45,351 nt of DNA, taken from assembly GCF_003628475.1 (NCBI RefSeq), contig NZ_RCAA01000034.1, forward strand, positions 46,098 to 91,448, given 5' to 3'. Numbering within the stretch: the stretch's first letter is position 1; every line of letters begins with the position of its first letter. Positions 20,188-29,693 of the stretch are shown here, piece by piece. The notes beneath the pieces were generated by a model that saw nothing but the letters and a program-made list of their open reading frames with translations, was not told the DNA's origin and ran no database searches. The DNA is from Enterobacter sp. R1(2018). GTDB taxonomy: Bacteria; Pseudomonadota; Gammaproteobacteria; Enterobacterales; Enterobacteriaceae. Both the position numbers and the translations under genes were made by a program.

Positions 20188-21300
20188 ATGGCTGATAATC
20201 CGAATAAAAAGTCAATCTGGGATAAAATCCATATCGACCCGCTTTTCCTGGTCACTATCCTTGCGCTGCTGGTCTTCAGCGCGATGGTCGTCTGGAGCGC
20301 CAGCGGCCAGGACACGGGAATGATGGAGCGTAAAGTCGGCCAAATCCTGATGGGGCTGATGGCGATGATTGTTATGGCTCAGATCCCGCCTCGTGTTTAT
20401 GAAGGCTGGGCGCCCTACCTGTATATCATCTGTATTATTCTGCTGGTCGCGGTTGACGCCTTTGGCGCCATTTCTAAAGGCGCGCAGCGCTGGCTAGATC
20501 TGGGTATCGTGCGCTTCCAGCCGTCGGAGATTGCAAAAATCGCCGTCCCGCTGATGGTCGCGCGCTTTATCAACCGCGACGTCTGTCCGCCGACGCTGAA
20601 AAACACCGGTATCGCGCTAATCCTGATCTTTATGCCGACGCTGCTGGTCGCGGCCCAGCCGGACCTCGGGACCTCCATCCTGATTGCGGCTTCGGGCCTT
20701 TTCGTCCTGTTTCTTTCGGGCATGAGCTGGCGTCTGATTGGCGTTGCGGTGCTTTTAATCGCGGCGTTTATCCCGATTCTCTGGTTCTTCCTGATGCACG
20801 ATTACCAGCGTGCGCGCGTGATGATGCTGCTCGATCCGGAAACCGATCCGCTCGGGGCGGGCTATCATATTATTCAGTCCAAGATCGCTATCGGTTCCGG
20901 CGGCCTGCGTGGCAAGGGCTGGCTGCACGGTACGCAGTCGCAGCTTGAGTTTCTTCCCGAGCGCCATACGGACTTTATCTTCGCCGTTCTCGCTGAAGAG
21001 CTGGGCCTGGTGGGGGTGCTGGTACTGCTGGCCTTGTACCTGCTGCTCATTATGCGTGGGTTAATTATTGCCGCCCGGGCGCAAACCACCTTCGGCCGCG
21101 TTATAGCGGGCGGGTTTATGCTGATATTATTCGTATATGTGTTTGTTAATATTGGCATGGTTAGTGGTATCTTACCGGTGGTCGGCGTGCCGCTGCCGCT
21201 GGTGAGTTACGGGGGCTCGGCCCTGATAGTGCTGATGGCCGGGTTTGGTATCGTGATGTCGATCCATACCCACAGGAAGATGTTGTCGAAAAGCGTGTAA
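20188..21300 (+). CDS. mrdB: RodA (MrdB), peptidoglycan glycosyltransferase
   Basis: SEDS-family polytopic inner-membrane polymerase of lipid II, partner of PBP2. 370 aa as in E. coli, about ten hydrophobic segments. The SEDS signature [12 protein letters not shown] is near residues 332-343, and [13 protein letters not shown] near the middle. Two bases separate it from mrdA. Confidence 0.97.
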   Translation: MADNPNKKSIWDKIHIDPLFLVTILALLVFSAMVVWSASGQDTGMMERKVGQILMGLMAMIVMAQIPPRVYEGWAPYLYIICIILLVAVDAFGAISKGAQRWLDLGIVRFQPSEIAKIAVPLMVARFINRDVCPPTLKNTGIALILIFMPTLLVAAQPDLGTSILIAASGLFVLFLSGMSWRLIGVAVLLIAAFIPILWFFLMHDYQRARVMMLLDPETDPLGAGYHIIQSKIAIGSGGLRGKGWLHGTQSQLEFLPERHTDFIFAVLAEELGLVGVLVLLALYLLLIMRGLIIAARAQTTFGRVIAGGFMLILFVYVFVNIGMVSGILPVVGVPLPLVSYGGSALIVLMAGFGIVMSIHTHRKMLSKSV

Positions 21301-21311
21301 CGAGGTGCGCA

Positions 21312-22475
21312 ATGGTTAAGCATTGGCCAGGGATTTTTGTAGCAGCCGCCATTCTGGCTGGCTGTTCGTCCAACGATGGCGAACAACCGCAGGTAAACCA
21401 GCAGCCGCAACCGGCCGTCTGTAATGGTCCGGTAGTAGAAATTAGCGGCGCCGAGCCGCGCTATGAACCTTTGAATCCTTCGGTAAATCAGGATTACGAA
21501 AATAACGGCAAAAGCTACAAAATAGTCCAGGATCCGGCCAACTTTAGCCAGGCGGGCCTTGCGGCTATTTATGATGCCGAGCCGGGCAGCAACCTGACGG
21601 CTTCCGGGGAACCTTTTGATGCCATGGCGCTGGCAGCCGCGCATCCAACGCTGCCTGTTCCAGGCTATGCGCGCATCACCAACCTCGCAAATGGCCGCAT
21701 GATTGTGGTACGTATTAACGACCGAGGCCCTTACGGCAACGACCGCGTGATTTCGCTGACCCGTGCGGCGGCGGATCGTCTTAACACCTCGAACAATACA
21801 AAAGTTCGTATCGATCCCATTGTGGTGGCGCCAGATGGCACCATGTCAGGTCCCGGCACGGTTTGTACGACTATCGCCAAACAGACTTATGCCCTGCCCG
21901 CTCGTCCTGATTTAAATACCGGCATGGGAAGCGCCTCCTCTGCGCCGGTGGATACGCCGCAGGGAGATGTTCGTCCTATTAGCAACGCTTCGCTGCAAAG
22001 CGAAGACACTACCGGCGCGCCGGTGAACAGCAGTGGTTTTCTTGGCGCCGCCACGCCGCTTGCGCCAGGCGTGATTGAAAGCAATGAGCCGACGCCTGAG
22101 GCAGAAGCGCCGGTTCAGCAAACTGCGGCACCGGTTCAGCAAACTACCGCGCCTGTTGCAGCTGCGGGTACGTCTGCTGCGCCAGTGACCGCTCCAGGCT
22201 CCGTACAGGGTAGCGTACAGACCGCAGCGCCAGCCGCGGCTTCAGGCCGCTATGTGGTGCAGGTAGGAGCGGTCAGCGACCAGGCGCGCGCGACGCAGTG
22301 GCAGCAAAAGCTCAGCCAGCAGTTTAATGTGCCGGGGGCAGTCTCGAACAACGGGGCCGTTTACCGCGTGCAGCTCGGGCCTTTCAGCAGCCGTAGCGAA
22401 GCCGCCGCGTTGCAACAGCGCCTGATGAGCGAAGCCCAGCAGCAGTCATTTATTACAAACGCACCTGCTATGTAA
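21312..22475 (+). CDS. rlpA: RlpA, septal-ring lipoprotein
   Basis: Outer-membrane lipoprotein (lipobox LAGC, C18) with a double-psi beta-barrel domain (residues ~75-185, including VRINDRGPYGNDRVI) and a C-terminal SPOR domain (residues ~310-385) that binds denuded glycan at the septum. In Pseudomonas RlpA is a lytic transglycosylase; the E. coli protein is not clearly active. 387 aa versus 362 in E. coli: the linker at residues ~260-305 is a low-complexity Ala/Pro/Gln/Thr stretch with APVQQT repeats. Confidence 0.94.
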   Translation: MVKHWPGIFVAAAILAGCSSNDGEQPQVNQQPQPAVCNGPVVEISGAEPRYEPLNPSVNQDYENNGKSYKIVQDPANFSQAGLAAIYDAEPGSNLTASGEPFDAMALAAAHPTLPVPGYARITNLANGRMIVVRINDRGPYGNDRVISLTRAAADRLNTSNNTKVRIDPIVVAPDGTMSGPGTVCTTIAKQTYALPARPDLNTGMGSASSAPVDTPQGDVRPISNASLQSEDTTGAPVNSSGFLGAATPLAPGVIESNEPTPEAEAPVQQTAAPVQQTTAPVAAAGTSAAPVTAPGSVQGSVQTAAPAAASGRYVVQVGAVSDQARATQWQQKLSQQFNVPGAVSNNGAVYRVQLGPFSSRSEAAALQQRLMSEAQQQSFITNAPAM

Positions 22476-22565
22476 ATGAAAACTACCGGCATCCGCCGCG
22501 CGTAAATTTGTGTAAGGTCCATTAACAAATCCTGCGCAAAGTCGGATGCCAGTAAAAATCGCTTT

Positions 22566-22574
22566 TGCTATAGT
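22566..22574 (+). promoter_or_regulatory. Extended -10 promoter of dacA
   Basis: TGCTATAGT is an extended -10 (TGn plus TATAGT) 45 nt before the dacA start. No clear -35, as expected for this class. Confidence 0.5.
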
Positions 22575-22618
22575 AAGGCACTTTTTTTAATTCCATCACG
22601 GATGTCGTTGTTCTTATC

Positions 22619-23830
22619 ATGAATACAGCCCTTCCTGTACGTTTTGTTAAGCGCCTGGCGCTCTCTACGGCCCTCACCCTTAGTGCTTTGGCTTGCGCTC
22701 AAGCTGACGACCTGAATATTAAAACAATGATTCCGGGCGTCCCGCAGATCGATGCGGAAGCGTACATCCTGATTGATTACAACTCAGGGAAAGTGCTGGC
22801 CGAGTCCAATGCTGACGCCCGCCGCGATCCGGCGAGCCTCACTAAAATGATGACCAGCTACGTGATTGGTCAGGCAATGAAAGCCGGTAAGTTCGATGAG
22901 AACGCGGTAGTGACCGTGGGTAATGATGCCTGGGCGACCGGCAACCCGGTCTTTAAAGGCTCGTCGCTGATGTTCCTCAAACCCGGAATGCAGGTGCCGG
23001 TAGCCCAGCTGATTCGCGGCATTAACCTGCAGTCTGGCAACGATGCCTGCGTCGCGATGGCCGATTTTGTCGCCGGTAGCCAGGACGCCTTCGTTGGCCT
23101 GATGAACAATTATGTTTCCGCGCTCGGCCTGAAAAACACCCATTTCCAGACGGTTCACGGTCTGGATGCCGACGGGCAGTTCAGCTCCGCGCGGGATATG
23201 GCGCTGATTGGCCAGGCGCTGATCCGCGACGTGCCGAACGAATACAGCATCTATAAAGAAAAAGAGTTTACCTTCAACAATATCCGTCAGATGAACCGTA
23301 ACGGTCTGCTGTGGGATAAAAGCCTGAACGTTGACGGCATCAAAACCGGCCACACCGATGCCGCAGGGTATAACCTTGTCGCCTCGGCAACCGAAGGGCA
23401 GATGCGTTTGATTTCCGCCGTCATGGGCGGACACACCTATAAAGGTCGCGAAACCGAAAGCAAAAAGCTGTTGACCTGGGGCTTCCGCTTCTTTGAAACC
23501 GTTTCTCCGCTGAAGGCCGGAAAAGAGTTCTCCTCCGAGCCGGCATGGTTTGGCGATAACGACCGCGCTTCTCTCGGCGTGGATAAAGACGTCTATCTAA
23601 CCATCCCGCGCGGCCGCATGAAGGACCTGAAAGCCAGCTACGTGCTGAACACGCCTGAGCTGCACGCTCCGCTGCAGAAAAACCAGGTTGTCGGCACCAT
23701 CAACTTCCAGCTGGACGGTAAAACCATCGAGCAACGTCCGTTAGTGGTGCTGCAGGAGATGCCGGAAGGGAATTTCTTCAGTCGAATCATCGACTACATC
23801 AAACTGATGTTCCATCACTGGTTCGGTTAA
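22619..23830 (+). CDS. dacA: DacA, PBP5 D-alanyl-D-alanine carboxypeptidase
   Basis: Trims the terminal D-Ala from pentapeptides in the periplasm, held to the inner membrane by a C-terminal amphipathic helix ([14 protein letters not shown]). Signal peptide ends near residue 29 (CAQA|DD). Active serine S73 sits in SLTKM, followed by SGN and KTGHT motifs. 403 aa, the same as E. coli. Start ATG is supported by the signal peptide; own promoter upstream. Confidence 0.97.
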   Translation: MNTALPVRFVKRLALSTALTLSALACAQADDLNIKTMIPGVPQIDAEAYILIDYNSGKVLAESNADARRDPASLTKMMTSYVIGQAMKAGKFDENAVVTVGNDAWATGNPVFKGSSLMFLKPGMQVPVAQLIRGINLQSGNDACVAMADFVAGSQDAFVGLMNNYVSALGLKNTHFQTVHGLDADGQFSSARDMALIGQALIRDVPNEYSIYKEKEFTFNNIRQMNRNGLLWDKSLNVDGIKTGHTDAAGYNLVASATEGQMRLISAVMGGHTYKGRETESKKLLTWGFRFFETVSPLKAGKEFSSEPAWFGDNDRASLGVDKDVYLTIPRGRMKDLKASYVLNTPELHAPLQKNQVVGTINFQLDGKTIEQRPLVVLQEMPEGNFFSRIIDYIKLMFHHWFG

Positions 23831-23841
23831 TAATTGAGCAC

Positions 23842-23871
23842 TTGAAAGTGTGAATTACGTCCCCATATACT
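23842..23871 (+). promoter_or_regulatory. Candidate promoter of ybeD
   Basis: TTGAAA (23842-23847), 18-bp spacer, TATACT (23866-23871), directly after the dacA stop. The predicted start near 23878 lies upstream of the terminator hairpin at 23900, so any transcript from here must pass it. Confidence 0.6.
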
Positions 23872-23899
23872 ATTCATCATTGCAAAGTCTGCATCATGC

Positions 23900-23935
23900 A
23901 ACTCCCGCCCTTACCGGCGGGAGTTATTATTTTAT
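23900..23935 (+). terminator. dacA terminator / ybeD leader hairpin
   Basis: Perfect 10-bp stem AACTCCCGCC / GGCGGGAGTT with loop CTTACC and a T-rich tail (ATTATTTTAT). It ends dacA transcripts and also sits in the leader of any RNA from the promoter at 23842. Confidence 0.8.
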
Positions 23936-23956
23936 CGCCGTAACGCTGGAGCTACC

Positions 23957-24220
23957 ATGAAAACCAATCTTAAAGAACTGCTCGAATTCCCTACGCCATT
24001 TACTTACAAAGTAATGGGTCTGGCGAAGCCGGAGCTGGTTGATCTGGTCGTTGAGGTGGTGCAGCGCCACGCCCCTGGCGACTACACGCCGCAGGTTAAA
24101 CCAAGCAGCAAGGGTAACTATCACTCGGTTTCCATCACCATTACCGCGACCCATATTGAGCAGGTAGAAACCCTGTACGAAGAGTTGGGTAACATCGAAA
24201 TCGTTCGTATGGTGCTGTAA
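23957..24220 (+). CDS. ybeD: YbeD, DUF493 regulatory-like protein
   Basis: 87-aa conserved protein with an ACT-like/ferredoxin fold in known homologues. No proven function; always beside lipB in enterobacteria, which has suggested a link with lipoate metabolism. Length and sequence ([20 protein letters not shown]) match E. coli YbeD. GGAGCTACC precedes the start. Confidence 0.93.
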   Translation: MKTNLKELLEFPTPFTYKVMGLAKPELVDLVVEVVQRHAPGDYTPQVKPSSKGNYHSVSITITATHIEQVETLYEELGNIEIVRMVL

Positions 24221-24225
24221 TTCCT

Positions 24226-24249
24226 CACCCGGCCCCGGCCGGGTGTTTT
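24226..24249 (+). terminator. Terminator after ybeD
   Basis: CACCCGG (24226-24232) / CCGGGTG (24239-24245) followed by TTTT, six nt after the ybeD stop. It abuts the lipB promoter. Confidence 0.75.
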
Positions 24250-24259
24250 CATTGCGCTG

Positions 24260-24268
24260 TGATATAAT
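24260..24268 (+). promoter_or_regulatory. Extended -10 promoter of lipB
   Basis: TGATATAAT is a consensus -10 with the TGn extension, 37 nt before the lipB start. The -35 position falls in the preceding terminator stem. Confidence 0.6.
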
Positions 24269-24304
24269 CCGCCCACCTTCTTATTACCTGCCGGGGACAG
24301 TATT

Positions 24305-24946
24305 TTGTCTCAAGAAACCATTCTTATTCGCCAGCTCGGTCAGCAGCCCTATGAACCCGTTTCCCGGGCGATGCATGATTTTACCGACGCACGTGATGAA
24401 ACAACCCCCGATGAAATCTGGCTGGTAGAACACCAACGCGTATTTACCCAGGGCCAGGCCGGAAAAGCGGAACACCTGCTGTTGCCGGGCGATATACCGG
24501 TTATCCAAAGCGACCGCGGCGGCCAGGTGACCTATCACGGGCCGGGTCAGCAGGTAATGTATGTCCTGCTCAACCTGCGGCGCAGAAAGCTCGGCGTGCG
24601 TGAACTGGTTACCATCCTTGAACAAACCGTGGTTAACACCCTCGCTGATATCGGCATTGAAGCCTACCCGCGTGCCGATGCGCCGGGCGTTTATGTAGCA
24701 GGCCGCAAGATCTGCTCGCTGGGCTTGCGCATCCGTAAAGGCTGCTCTTTCCATGGCCTGGCGCTGAACATTGATATGGATCTTTCGCCATTTTTGCGCA
24801 TTAATCCTTGCGGTTACGCAGGCCTTGAGATGACGCAGGTAAAAGACCTGAAGCCGGGGATGACGGTGGCGGACATTCAGCCGCGTCTGGTCAGCAAGCT
24901 CATTGAGCTGCTGGATAATCCTCCTTTTGAATATGTAGCTGCCTGA
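24305..24946 (+). CDS. lipB: LipB, octanoyl-ACP:protein N-octanoyltransferase
   Basis: Transfers octanoate from acyl carrier protein to the lipoyl domains of 2-oxoacid dehydrogenases and GcvH; LipA then inserts the sulfurs. 213 aa as in E. coli. TTG start supported by alignment of the N-terminus and length. Visible: the [12 protein letters not shown] substrate motif near residues 71-82, and the catalytic lysine/cysteine pair in [11 protein letters not shown] and RINPCGYAG (C169 in E. coli). lipA, normally close by, is displaced by 7 kb of trehalose genes. Confidence 0.96.
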   Translation: MSQETILIRQLGQQPYEPVSRAMHDFTDARDETTPDEIWLVEHQRVFTQGQAGKAEHLLLPGDIPVIQSDRGGQVTYHGPGQQVMYVLLNLRRRKLGVRELVTILEQTVVNTLADIGIEAYPRADAPGVYVAGRKICSLGLRIRKGCSFHGLALNIDMDLSPFLRINPCGYAGLEMTQVKDLKPGMTVADIQPRLVSKLIELLDNPPFEYVAA

Positions 24947-25329
24947 TTAATTATTTCTCTGAACCTGTCAGACGTGCCTGTGTGAAATCATTCACACAGG
25001 TCAAGTACTTACCCCCGCCTTTACGGGCGACATACCTGTCAGCACTCTGCGCATCCTGTTGTTCAGCCCGGCTTCCGCGCTGGCAGCGGCTATCAACTCC
25101 CGCATCATCGACTATGATTATTCTCGTATGCTGCCTGATGCTGGGACAATCGGACATCGTTTCAACATCACCACTCTGAGGGAGCGCCGTCTTTAATGGC
25201 GACAAAGCGCTCCGACCCGTTACGGCATCCGGACCACACGGCAAGATTATGCTACGAGAACTCGCATAAAAGGCTCAAGCGCCGCGCGAGTCGTCCACTG
25301 CTCACATCTGGGTTAAACGAGGCAATTGA
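24947..25329 (+). other. 383-nt spacer between lipB and treZ
   Basis: No confident gene. One plus-strand reading frame (about 24969-25195, no ATG or GTG start) encodes a protein-like tail ending TTLRERRL and may be a decayed gene end; it is not recognisable as E. coli ybeF, which occupies this slot there. A GGAGCGC/GCGCTCC hairpin lies at 25181-25213. The CRP site at 24981 is the clearest element. TATGCT (25248-25253) is a possible treZ -10. Confidence 0.5.
24981..24996 (+). promoter_or_regulatory. Perfect CRP-type site
   Basis: TGTGA-AATCAT-TCACA: both half-sites are exact, with the correct 6-bp spacer. It sits within a perfect 10-bp inverted repeat, CCTGTGTGAA (24977-24986) / TTCACACAGG (24991-25000). 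It lies 334 nt before treZ, with no other plus-strand gene between. A promoter at the usual -41.5 or -61.5 distance is not obvious, so function is inferred. It could also fold as an RNA hairpin, but no T run follows. Confidence 0.65.
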
Positions 25330-27117
25330 ATGGAGTCCAAATCATTTCCTAAAAGTTGGGGGGCTGAATACGTAGCCGCCAACGTAGTTCGCTTTCGTCT
25401 CTGGGCGCCCGGTCAGGAAAAGATAACGCTGAGGATAGCCGGTGAAGAAAAAGAGATGAACCGCAGCGGCAACGGCTGGTTTGAACTGCAGGTAACCGGC
25501 GTGTCACCGGGTGCGGAATATAACTTTGTGCTTGTCGACGGTACGGTCGTGCCGGATCCGGCCTCCCGTGCTCAAAAGGCGGATGTGAACGGTCCTTCCC
25601 TCGTCGTGGACCCGACCCGCTATCGCTGGCAGAACGATGAATGGCGCGGCCGTCCGTGGATCGATACGGTGGTCTACGAAATGCACATCGGCACCTTCAC
25701 GCCGCAAGGCACGTTTCGCGCCGCGATCGACAAACTGCCTTATCTGGCCGAACTCGGCATCACCATGATCGAGGTGCTGCCCGTTTCGCAGTTTGGCGGC
25801 AACCGCGGCTGGGGCTACGACGGCGTGCTGCTCTACGCGCCGCATTCCGCCTATGGCGCGCCGGAGGATTTCAAAGCCTTTATCGATGCCGCGCATGGCT
25901 ATGGCCTTTCGGTCGTGCTTGATATCGTGCTCAACCATTTCGGCCCGGAAGGCAACTACCTGCCGCTGCTGGCGCCCGATTTCTTTCATCAGGAGCGCTC
26001 GACGCCCTGGGGCGCCGGCATCGCCTATGACGTCGAGGCGGCCCGCCGCTATATCATTGAAGCGCCGCTCTACTGGCTGCATGAGTACCACCTCGACGGC
26101 CTGCGCTTCGACGCGATCGATCAGATCGAGGACAGCTCCGATAAACATGTGCTGATCGAGATCGCCGAACGTATCCGCGCTGATATCACCGACCGGCCGA
26201 TTCATCTGACCACCGAAGACAGCCGTAACGTCATCTTTCTGCATCCGCGCGGAGAGGCAGGTTCGACCCCGCTTTTCACCGGCGAATGGAATGATGACTT
26301 CCACAATAGCATTCACGTCTTCGCCACCGGTGAAACGCACGCTTACTACCAGGATTTCGCCCGGGAGCCGGAAAAGCTCGTTGCACGGGTGCTGGCTGAA
26401 GGCTTCGCTTATCAGGGAGAGATTTCGCCGCAGACCGGCAAGAAACGCGGCGTGAAAAGCACCTCGCAGCCGCCGGTCGCCTTTGTCGACTTTATCCAGA
26501 ACCATGACCAGGTGGGCAACCGCGCCCGGGGTGAAAGATTGATTGAGCTGGCCGGCGCCGAGCGTACTAAGGTTCTGCTCGCCGTCCTGCTCTTCTCACC
26601 GCATATTCCGCTGCTTTTTATGGGCGAAGAATATGGCGAGACCCGGCCTTTTCTGTTCTTTACCGATTTCCATGGCGAGCTGGCAAAAATGGTGCGCGAG
26701 GGCCGGGCGAAGGAATTTGAGGGCCATGCTGGCCATGAAGATGAAAGCGTGCCCGACCCGAATGCCGAAAGTAGCTTTGAAATATCCCGGCTTGACTGGA
26801 AGAAAGCAGCAGGCAAGGAAGGTAAAGCCTGGCTGGCTTTCACCCGCGAACTGCTGACGCTGCGCCAGAAATATATCGTGCCGCTGCTTGCCACGGCCGG
26901 TGGCGATGCCGGCCGGGTAGTGGAAACGGCGGAAGGTTTTTTCGCCGTCAGCTGGTCCTTTCCGCAGGGCGTCCTCTCAATCGCGCTTAACATTGGCGAA
27001 AAAGACCGGCCGCTTCCTGATTTGCCCGGCGAGACGATCTTCGCCTGGCCGCAGGCGGCAAATGAGCTGCCGCAGCATTCCATCCTTGTCCGACTTGCTC
27101 AGGGAGACGTTAAGTGA
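25330..27117 (+). CDS. treZ: TreZ, malto-oligosyltrehalose trehalohydrolase
   Basis: Glycoside hydrolase family 13 enzyme that cuts trehalose from the end of maltooligosyltrehalose, the product of TreY. 595 aa, the usual length. N-terminal beta domain (RFRLWAPG, residues ~20-27), then the (beta/alpha)8 barrel with predicted nucleophile D261 (LRFDAID), acid/base E296 (TTEDS) and D393 (NHDQVGNR). Cytoplasmic; no signal peptide. ATG with GAGG seven bases upstream. It overlaps treY as GTGA. Codon choice (many ctc, ctt, gcc and ggc) differs from the flanking lip genes, suggesting horizontal gain. Not part of the E. coli gene set. Confidence 0.95.
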   Translation: MESKSFPKSWGAEYVAANVVRFRLWAPGQEKITLRIAGEEKEMNRSGNGWFELQVTGVSPGAEYNFVLVDGTVVPDPASRAQKADVNGPSLVVDPTRYRWQNDEWRGRPWIDTVVYEMHIGTFTPQGTFRAAIDKLPYLAELGITMIEVLPVSQFGGNRGWGYDGVLLYAPHSAYGAPEDFKAFIDAAHGYGLSVVLDIVLNHFGPEGNYLPLLAPDFFHQERSTPWGAGIAYDVEAARRYIIEAPLYWLHEYHLDGLRFDAIDQIEDSSDKHVLIEIAERIRADITDRPIHLTTEDSRNVIFLHPRGEAGSTPLFTGEWNDDFHNSIHVFATGETHAYYQDFAREPEKLVARVLAEGFAYQGEISPQTGKKRGVKSTSQPPVAFVDFIQNHDQVGNRARGERLIELAGAERTKVLLAVLLFSPHIPLLFMGEEYGETRPFLFFTDFHGELAKMVREGRAKEFEGHAGHEDESVPDPNAESSFEISRLDWKKAAGKEGKAWLAFTRELLTLRQKYIVPLLATAGGDAGRVVETAEGFFAVSWSFPQGVLSIALNIGEKDRPLPDLPGETIFAWPQAANELPQHSILVRLAQGDVK

Positions 27118-29633
27118 ATATCCCCACCGCGACTTACCGCATTCAGTTCCGCAACGGTATGACCTTCGACCGCGCCGCAGGCCTTGTACCTTATCTGAAG
27201 CGGCTTGGTATCAGTCATTTTTATGCCTCGCCGATCTTTACCGCTACAGCCGGGTCCACCCACGGCTATGACGTAACCGACGCCAATGAGATAGACCCTG
27301 CTATCGGCGGCCGTGAAGGCTTCGATCGCATGGTAAAGGCGCTGAAGGAGGCCGGCCTCGGTCTGATCCTCGATATCGTGCCGAATCATATGGCCGCCTC
27401 GCTGGAAAATGCATGGTGGCGCGACGTCATTGAGAATGGGGCAAACAGCCGTTACGCCCGGCATTTCGACATCGACTGGTCGCGCCGCCTGACCCTGCCC
27501 TTCCTCGGCGATACCTTCGAAAAGGCGCTGGAAAATGGCGATATTGAAGTCAAGCCCGACCCGCAAACCGGACGGCCCGCTTTTGCCTATTTTGAGAGCT
27601 TTTACCCGCTGGCTCCCGAAAGCTGGCAGGGCCGCGAGACCGAAATTTTGCAGCTTACCGACAAGGCGAAAATCGCCGATCTGCACGAGCGCCAGCCCTG
27701 GCGGTTAATCTCCTGGCGGGATGCGCCGCGCGATCTTTCCTACCGTCGCTTTTTCGAGATCACCGGCCTTGTGGGCGTCCGGGTTGAGGAAAAGAGCGTC
27801 TTCGACGATACGCACCGGCTGATCCTTGAACTGGTGCGCTCCGGCGCCGTCGACGGGCTGCGGATCGATCATGTGGACGGGCTCGCCGATCCGCAGGCGT
27901 ACCTTACACAACTTCGCCAGCAGGCCGGGCCGGAGTGTTATATCACGGTTGAAAAAATCCTTGGCAAGGATGAGCAGCTTCCGACAACGTGGCCGGTTTC
28001 CGGCACTACGGGCTACGAATTTATCGAATCGCTCTCCGATGTGCTGGTGGACGGCGACAGGATCCGCGACCTGCGCGCGGCCTGGAATGATGTCAGGGGC
28101 AAGCCGGTAAATATGGCGGCCGAACTGCGGGCGGCCAAGCTGCTTATGGTGAACAGGAACTTCGAAGGCGAGTTTACCAGGCTGTTACGGCTTGCGGCAG
28201 CGATCGCCGGAACCGAAAAAATAAGCCTGGAGGAGGAGTCCATCCTGCCGGCCCTACGCGAACTGCTGATCGCCTTTCCGGTGTACCGTACCTACGGCAC
28301 GGCGGAAGGAATGCCGGCAGAAAGCGAAGACATGCTGCAAAGGGTCGCCGAAAGAGTAAGGACCAGCACGGACGCTCCCGCGCCGGAGGCGCTCGACTTT
28401 CTTACCCGCCTTCTGACAGGCGAGGTTTCCGAAGAGGCTTCCGACGAGGCCGCCAGTTTTCGTATCCGCTTCCAGCAGCTAACGGGCCCGCTGATGGCGA
28501 AATCGGTGGAGGATACGCTCTTCTTCCGTCAGAACATGGGGCTGGCCCTGAACGAAGTGGGAGCCGAACCGATACCGCGCGCTTTCTCGCTCGACCGCTT
28601 CCACGCGGAGATGAAAACCCGGCTCGAACGACAGCCGGATGCGCTTTCCACAACCTCGACCCATGATACTAAACGCGGAGAAGATGCCCGCGCGCGTCTC
28701 TATACGCTCACCGAAGCGCCGGAGCTCTGGGTCGAATGCGTTGACCGCTGGCGTCAGATGAACCGGGACAAAGTCATAAAGCTCGACGATGGTACGGCGC
28801 CAAAACCCTCCGTCGAATGGATGCTCTACCAGGCGCTGACCGGCGTCTGGCCGCCGGAACTGCACCCGCAGGACGCCGCGGGGCTGCGGGCGCTTGAAGA
28901 ACGTTTTCTTGAATTTGTGGAAAAAGCGCTGCGCGAGGCGAAGCTGCGCACCGACTGGGGCGACAGCAACGAAGCCTATGAAAAAGCCGTGCTCGACTAT
29001 GCCCGTCATCTGCTTTCTCCGGCAAACCAGACCTTTTTGCAGGATTTTGCTGACGCCCTGCAGCCCTTTATCCGCGCCGGCCTGGTCAATGGCCTCACCC
29101 AAACGGTTATCAAGCTGACGGCGCCGGGCGTGCCGGATATCTATCAGGGAAGCGAGGCGCTTAATTTCAGCCTCGTCGACCCGGATAACCGGCGCGAGCC
29201 CGATTTCGCCGCCCTCGAACGGATGCTGGATGAGGATAAAAAGCTGCCTTTTAACAGCGAAGAGGACCGGAGCGGCCGGCTCAAACAGCATGTTATCGCC
29301 GGTATTCTGCATTTACGCCAGCAGAAACCGACGCTGTTCCGCAAAGGGGATTATTTGCCGCTCGCCGCCACGGGTAAACAGGCTGACAACCTTATCGCTT
29401 TTGCGCGGACGGAGAGCGACGATGCGCTAATCGTCATCGCGCCGCGTCTTGTCTTCAGCGCGCTGCAGGAAGACCCGCCGCTGACGTCCGCAGACGCGGA
29501 AATCGCCCTACCCGAACAGCTTGCTCACCGCCGCTATCGCAATATTCTCAGCGGAGAAGAACGCTTCCTGAGCGATCGTATCGACACCGGAATGGTCGAT
29601 AGCTTTATGGCTACCGTATTCGTAAGCATATGA
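27114..29633 (+). CDS. treY: TreY, maltooligosyltrehalose synthase
   Basis: GH13 intramolecular transglucosylase that converts the reducing-end alpha-1,4 bond of a malto-oligosaccharide to alpha,alpha-1,1. 839 aa, within the family range. Predicted catalytic residues: nucleophile D252 (LRIDHVDG), acid/base E280 (VEKILG) and D518 (STHDTKR). The N-terminal TYRIQF and YASPIF and the GYDVTDANEIDP region are family hallmarks. GTG start overlapping the treZ stop. The C-terminal region includes VPDIYQGSE, typical of TreY. A 60-nt AT-rich gap separates it from glgX. Confidence 0.95.
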   Translation: MNIPTATYRIQFRNGMTFDRAAGLVPYLKRLGISHFYASPIFTATAGSTHGYDVTDANEIDPAIGGREGFDRMVKALKEAGLGLILDIVPNHMAASLENAWWRDVIENGANSRYARHFDIDWSRRLTLPFLGDTFEKALENGDIEVKPDPQTGRPAFAYFESFYPLAPESWQGRETEILQLTDKAKIADLHERQPWRLISWRDAPRDLSYRRFFEITGLVGVRVEEKSVFDDTHRLILELVRSGAVDGLRIDHVDGLADPQAYLTQLRQQAGPECYITVEKILGKDEQLPTTWPVSGTTGYEFIESLSDVLVDGDRIRDLRAAWNDVRGKPVNMAAELRAAKLLMVNRNFEGEFTRLLRLAAAIAGTEKISLEEESILPALRELLIAFPVYRTYGTAEGMPAESEDMLQRVAERVRTSTDAPAPEALDFLTRLLTGEVSEEASDEAASFRIRFQQLTGPLMAKSVEDTLFFRQNMGLALNEVGAEPIPRAFSLDRFHAEMKTRLERQPDALSTTSTHDTKRGEDARARLYTLTEAPELWVECVDRWRQMNRDKVIKLDDGTAPKPSVEWMLYQALTGVWPPELHPQDAAGLRALEERFLEFVEKALREAKLRTDWGDSNEAYEKAVLDYARHLLSPANQTFLQDFADALQPFIRAGLVNGLTQTVIKLTAPGVPDIYQGSEALNFSLVDPDNRREPDFAALERMLDEDKKLPFNSEEDRSGRLKQHVIAGILHLRQQKPTLFRKGDYLPLAATGKQADNLIAFARTESDDALIVIAPRLVFSALQEDPPLTSADAEIALPEQLAHRRYRNILSGEERFLSDRIDTGMVDSFMATVFVSI

Positions 29634-29693
29634 TTTTAATTATATAAAAAATAAGTCGCTGTTATGCATGGAAAATTCAATGGAGAGAAATAA

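Noticed and set aside
22090-22230. Tandem repeat in rlpA (CAGCAAACT..GCGCC units)
   Set aside because: A short low-complexity Ala/Pro/Gln/Thr linker, usual for RlpA; not a mobile or regulatory repeat.
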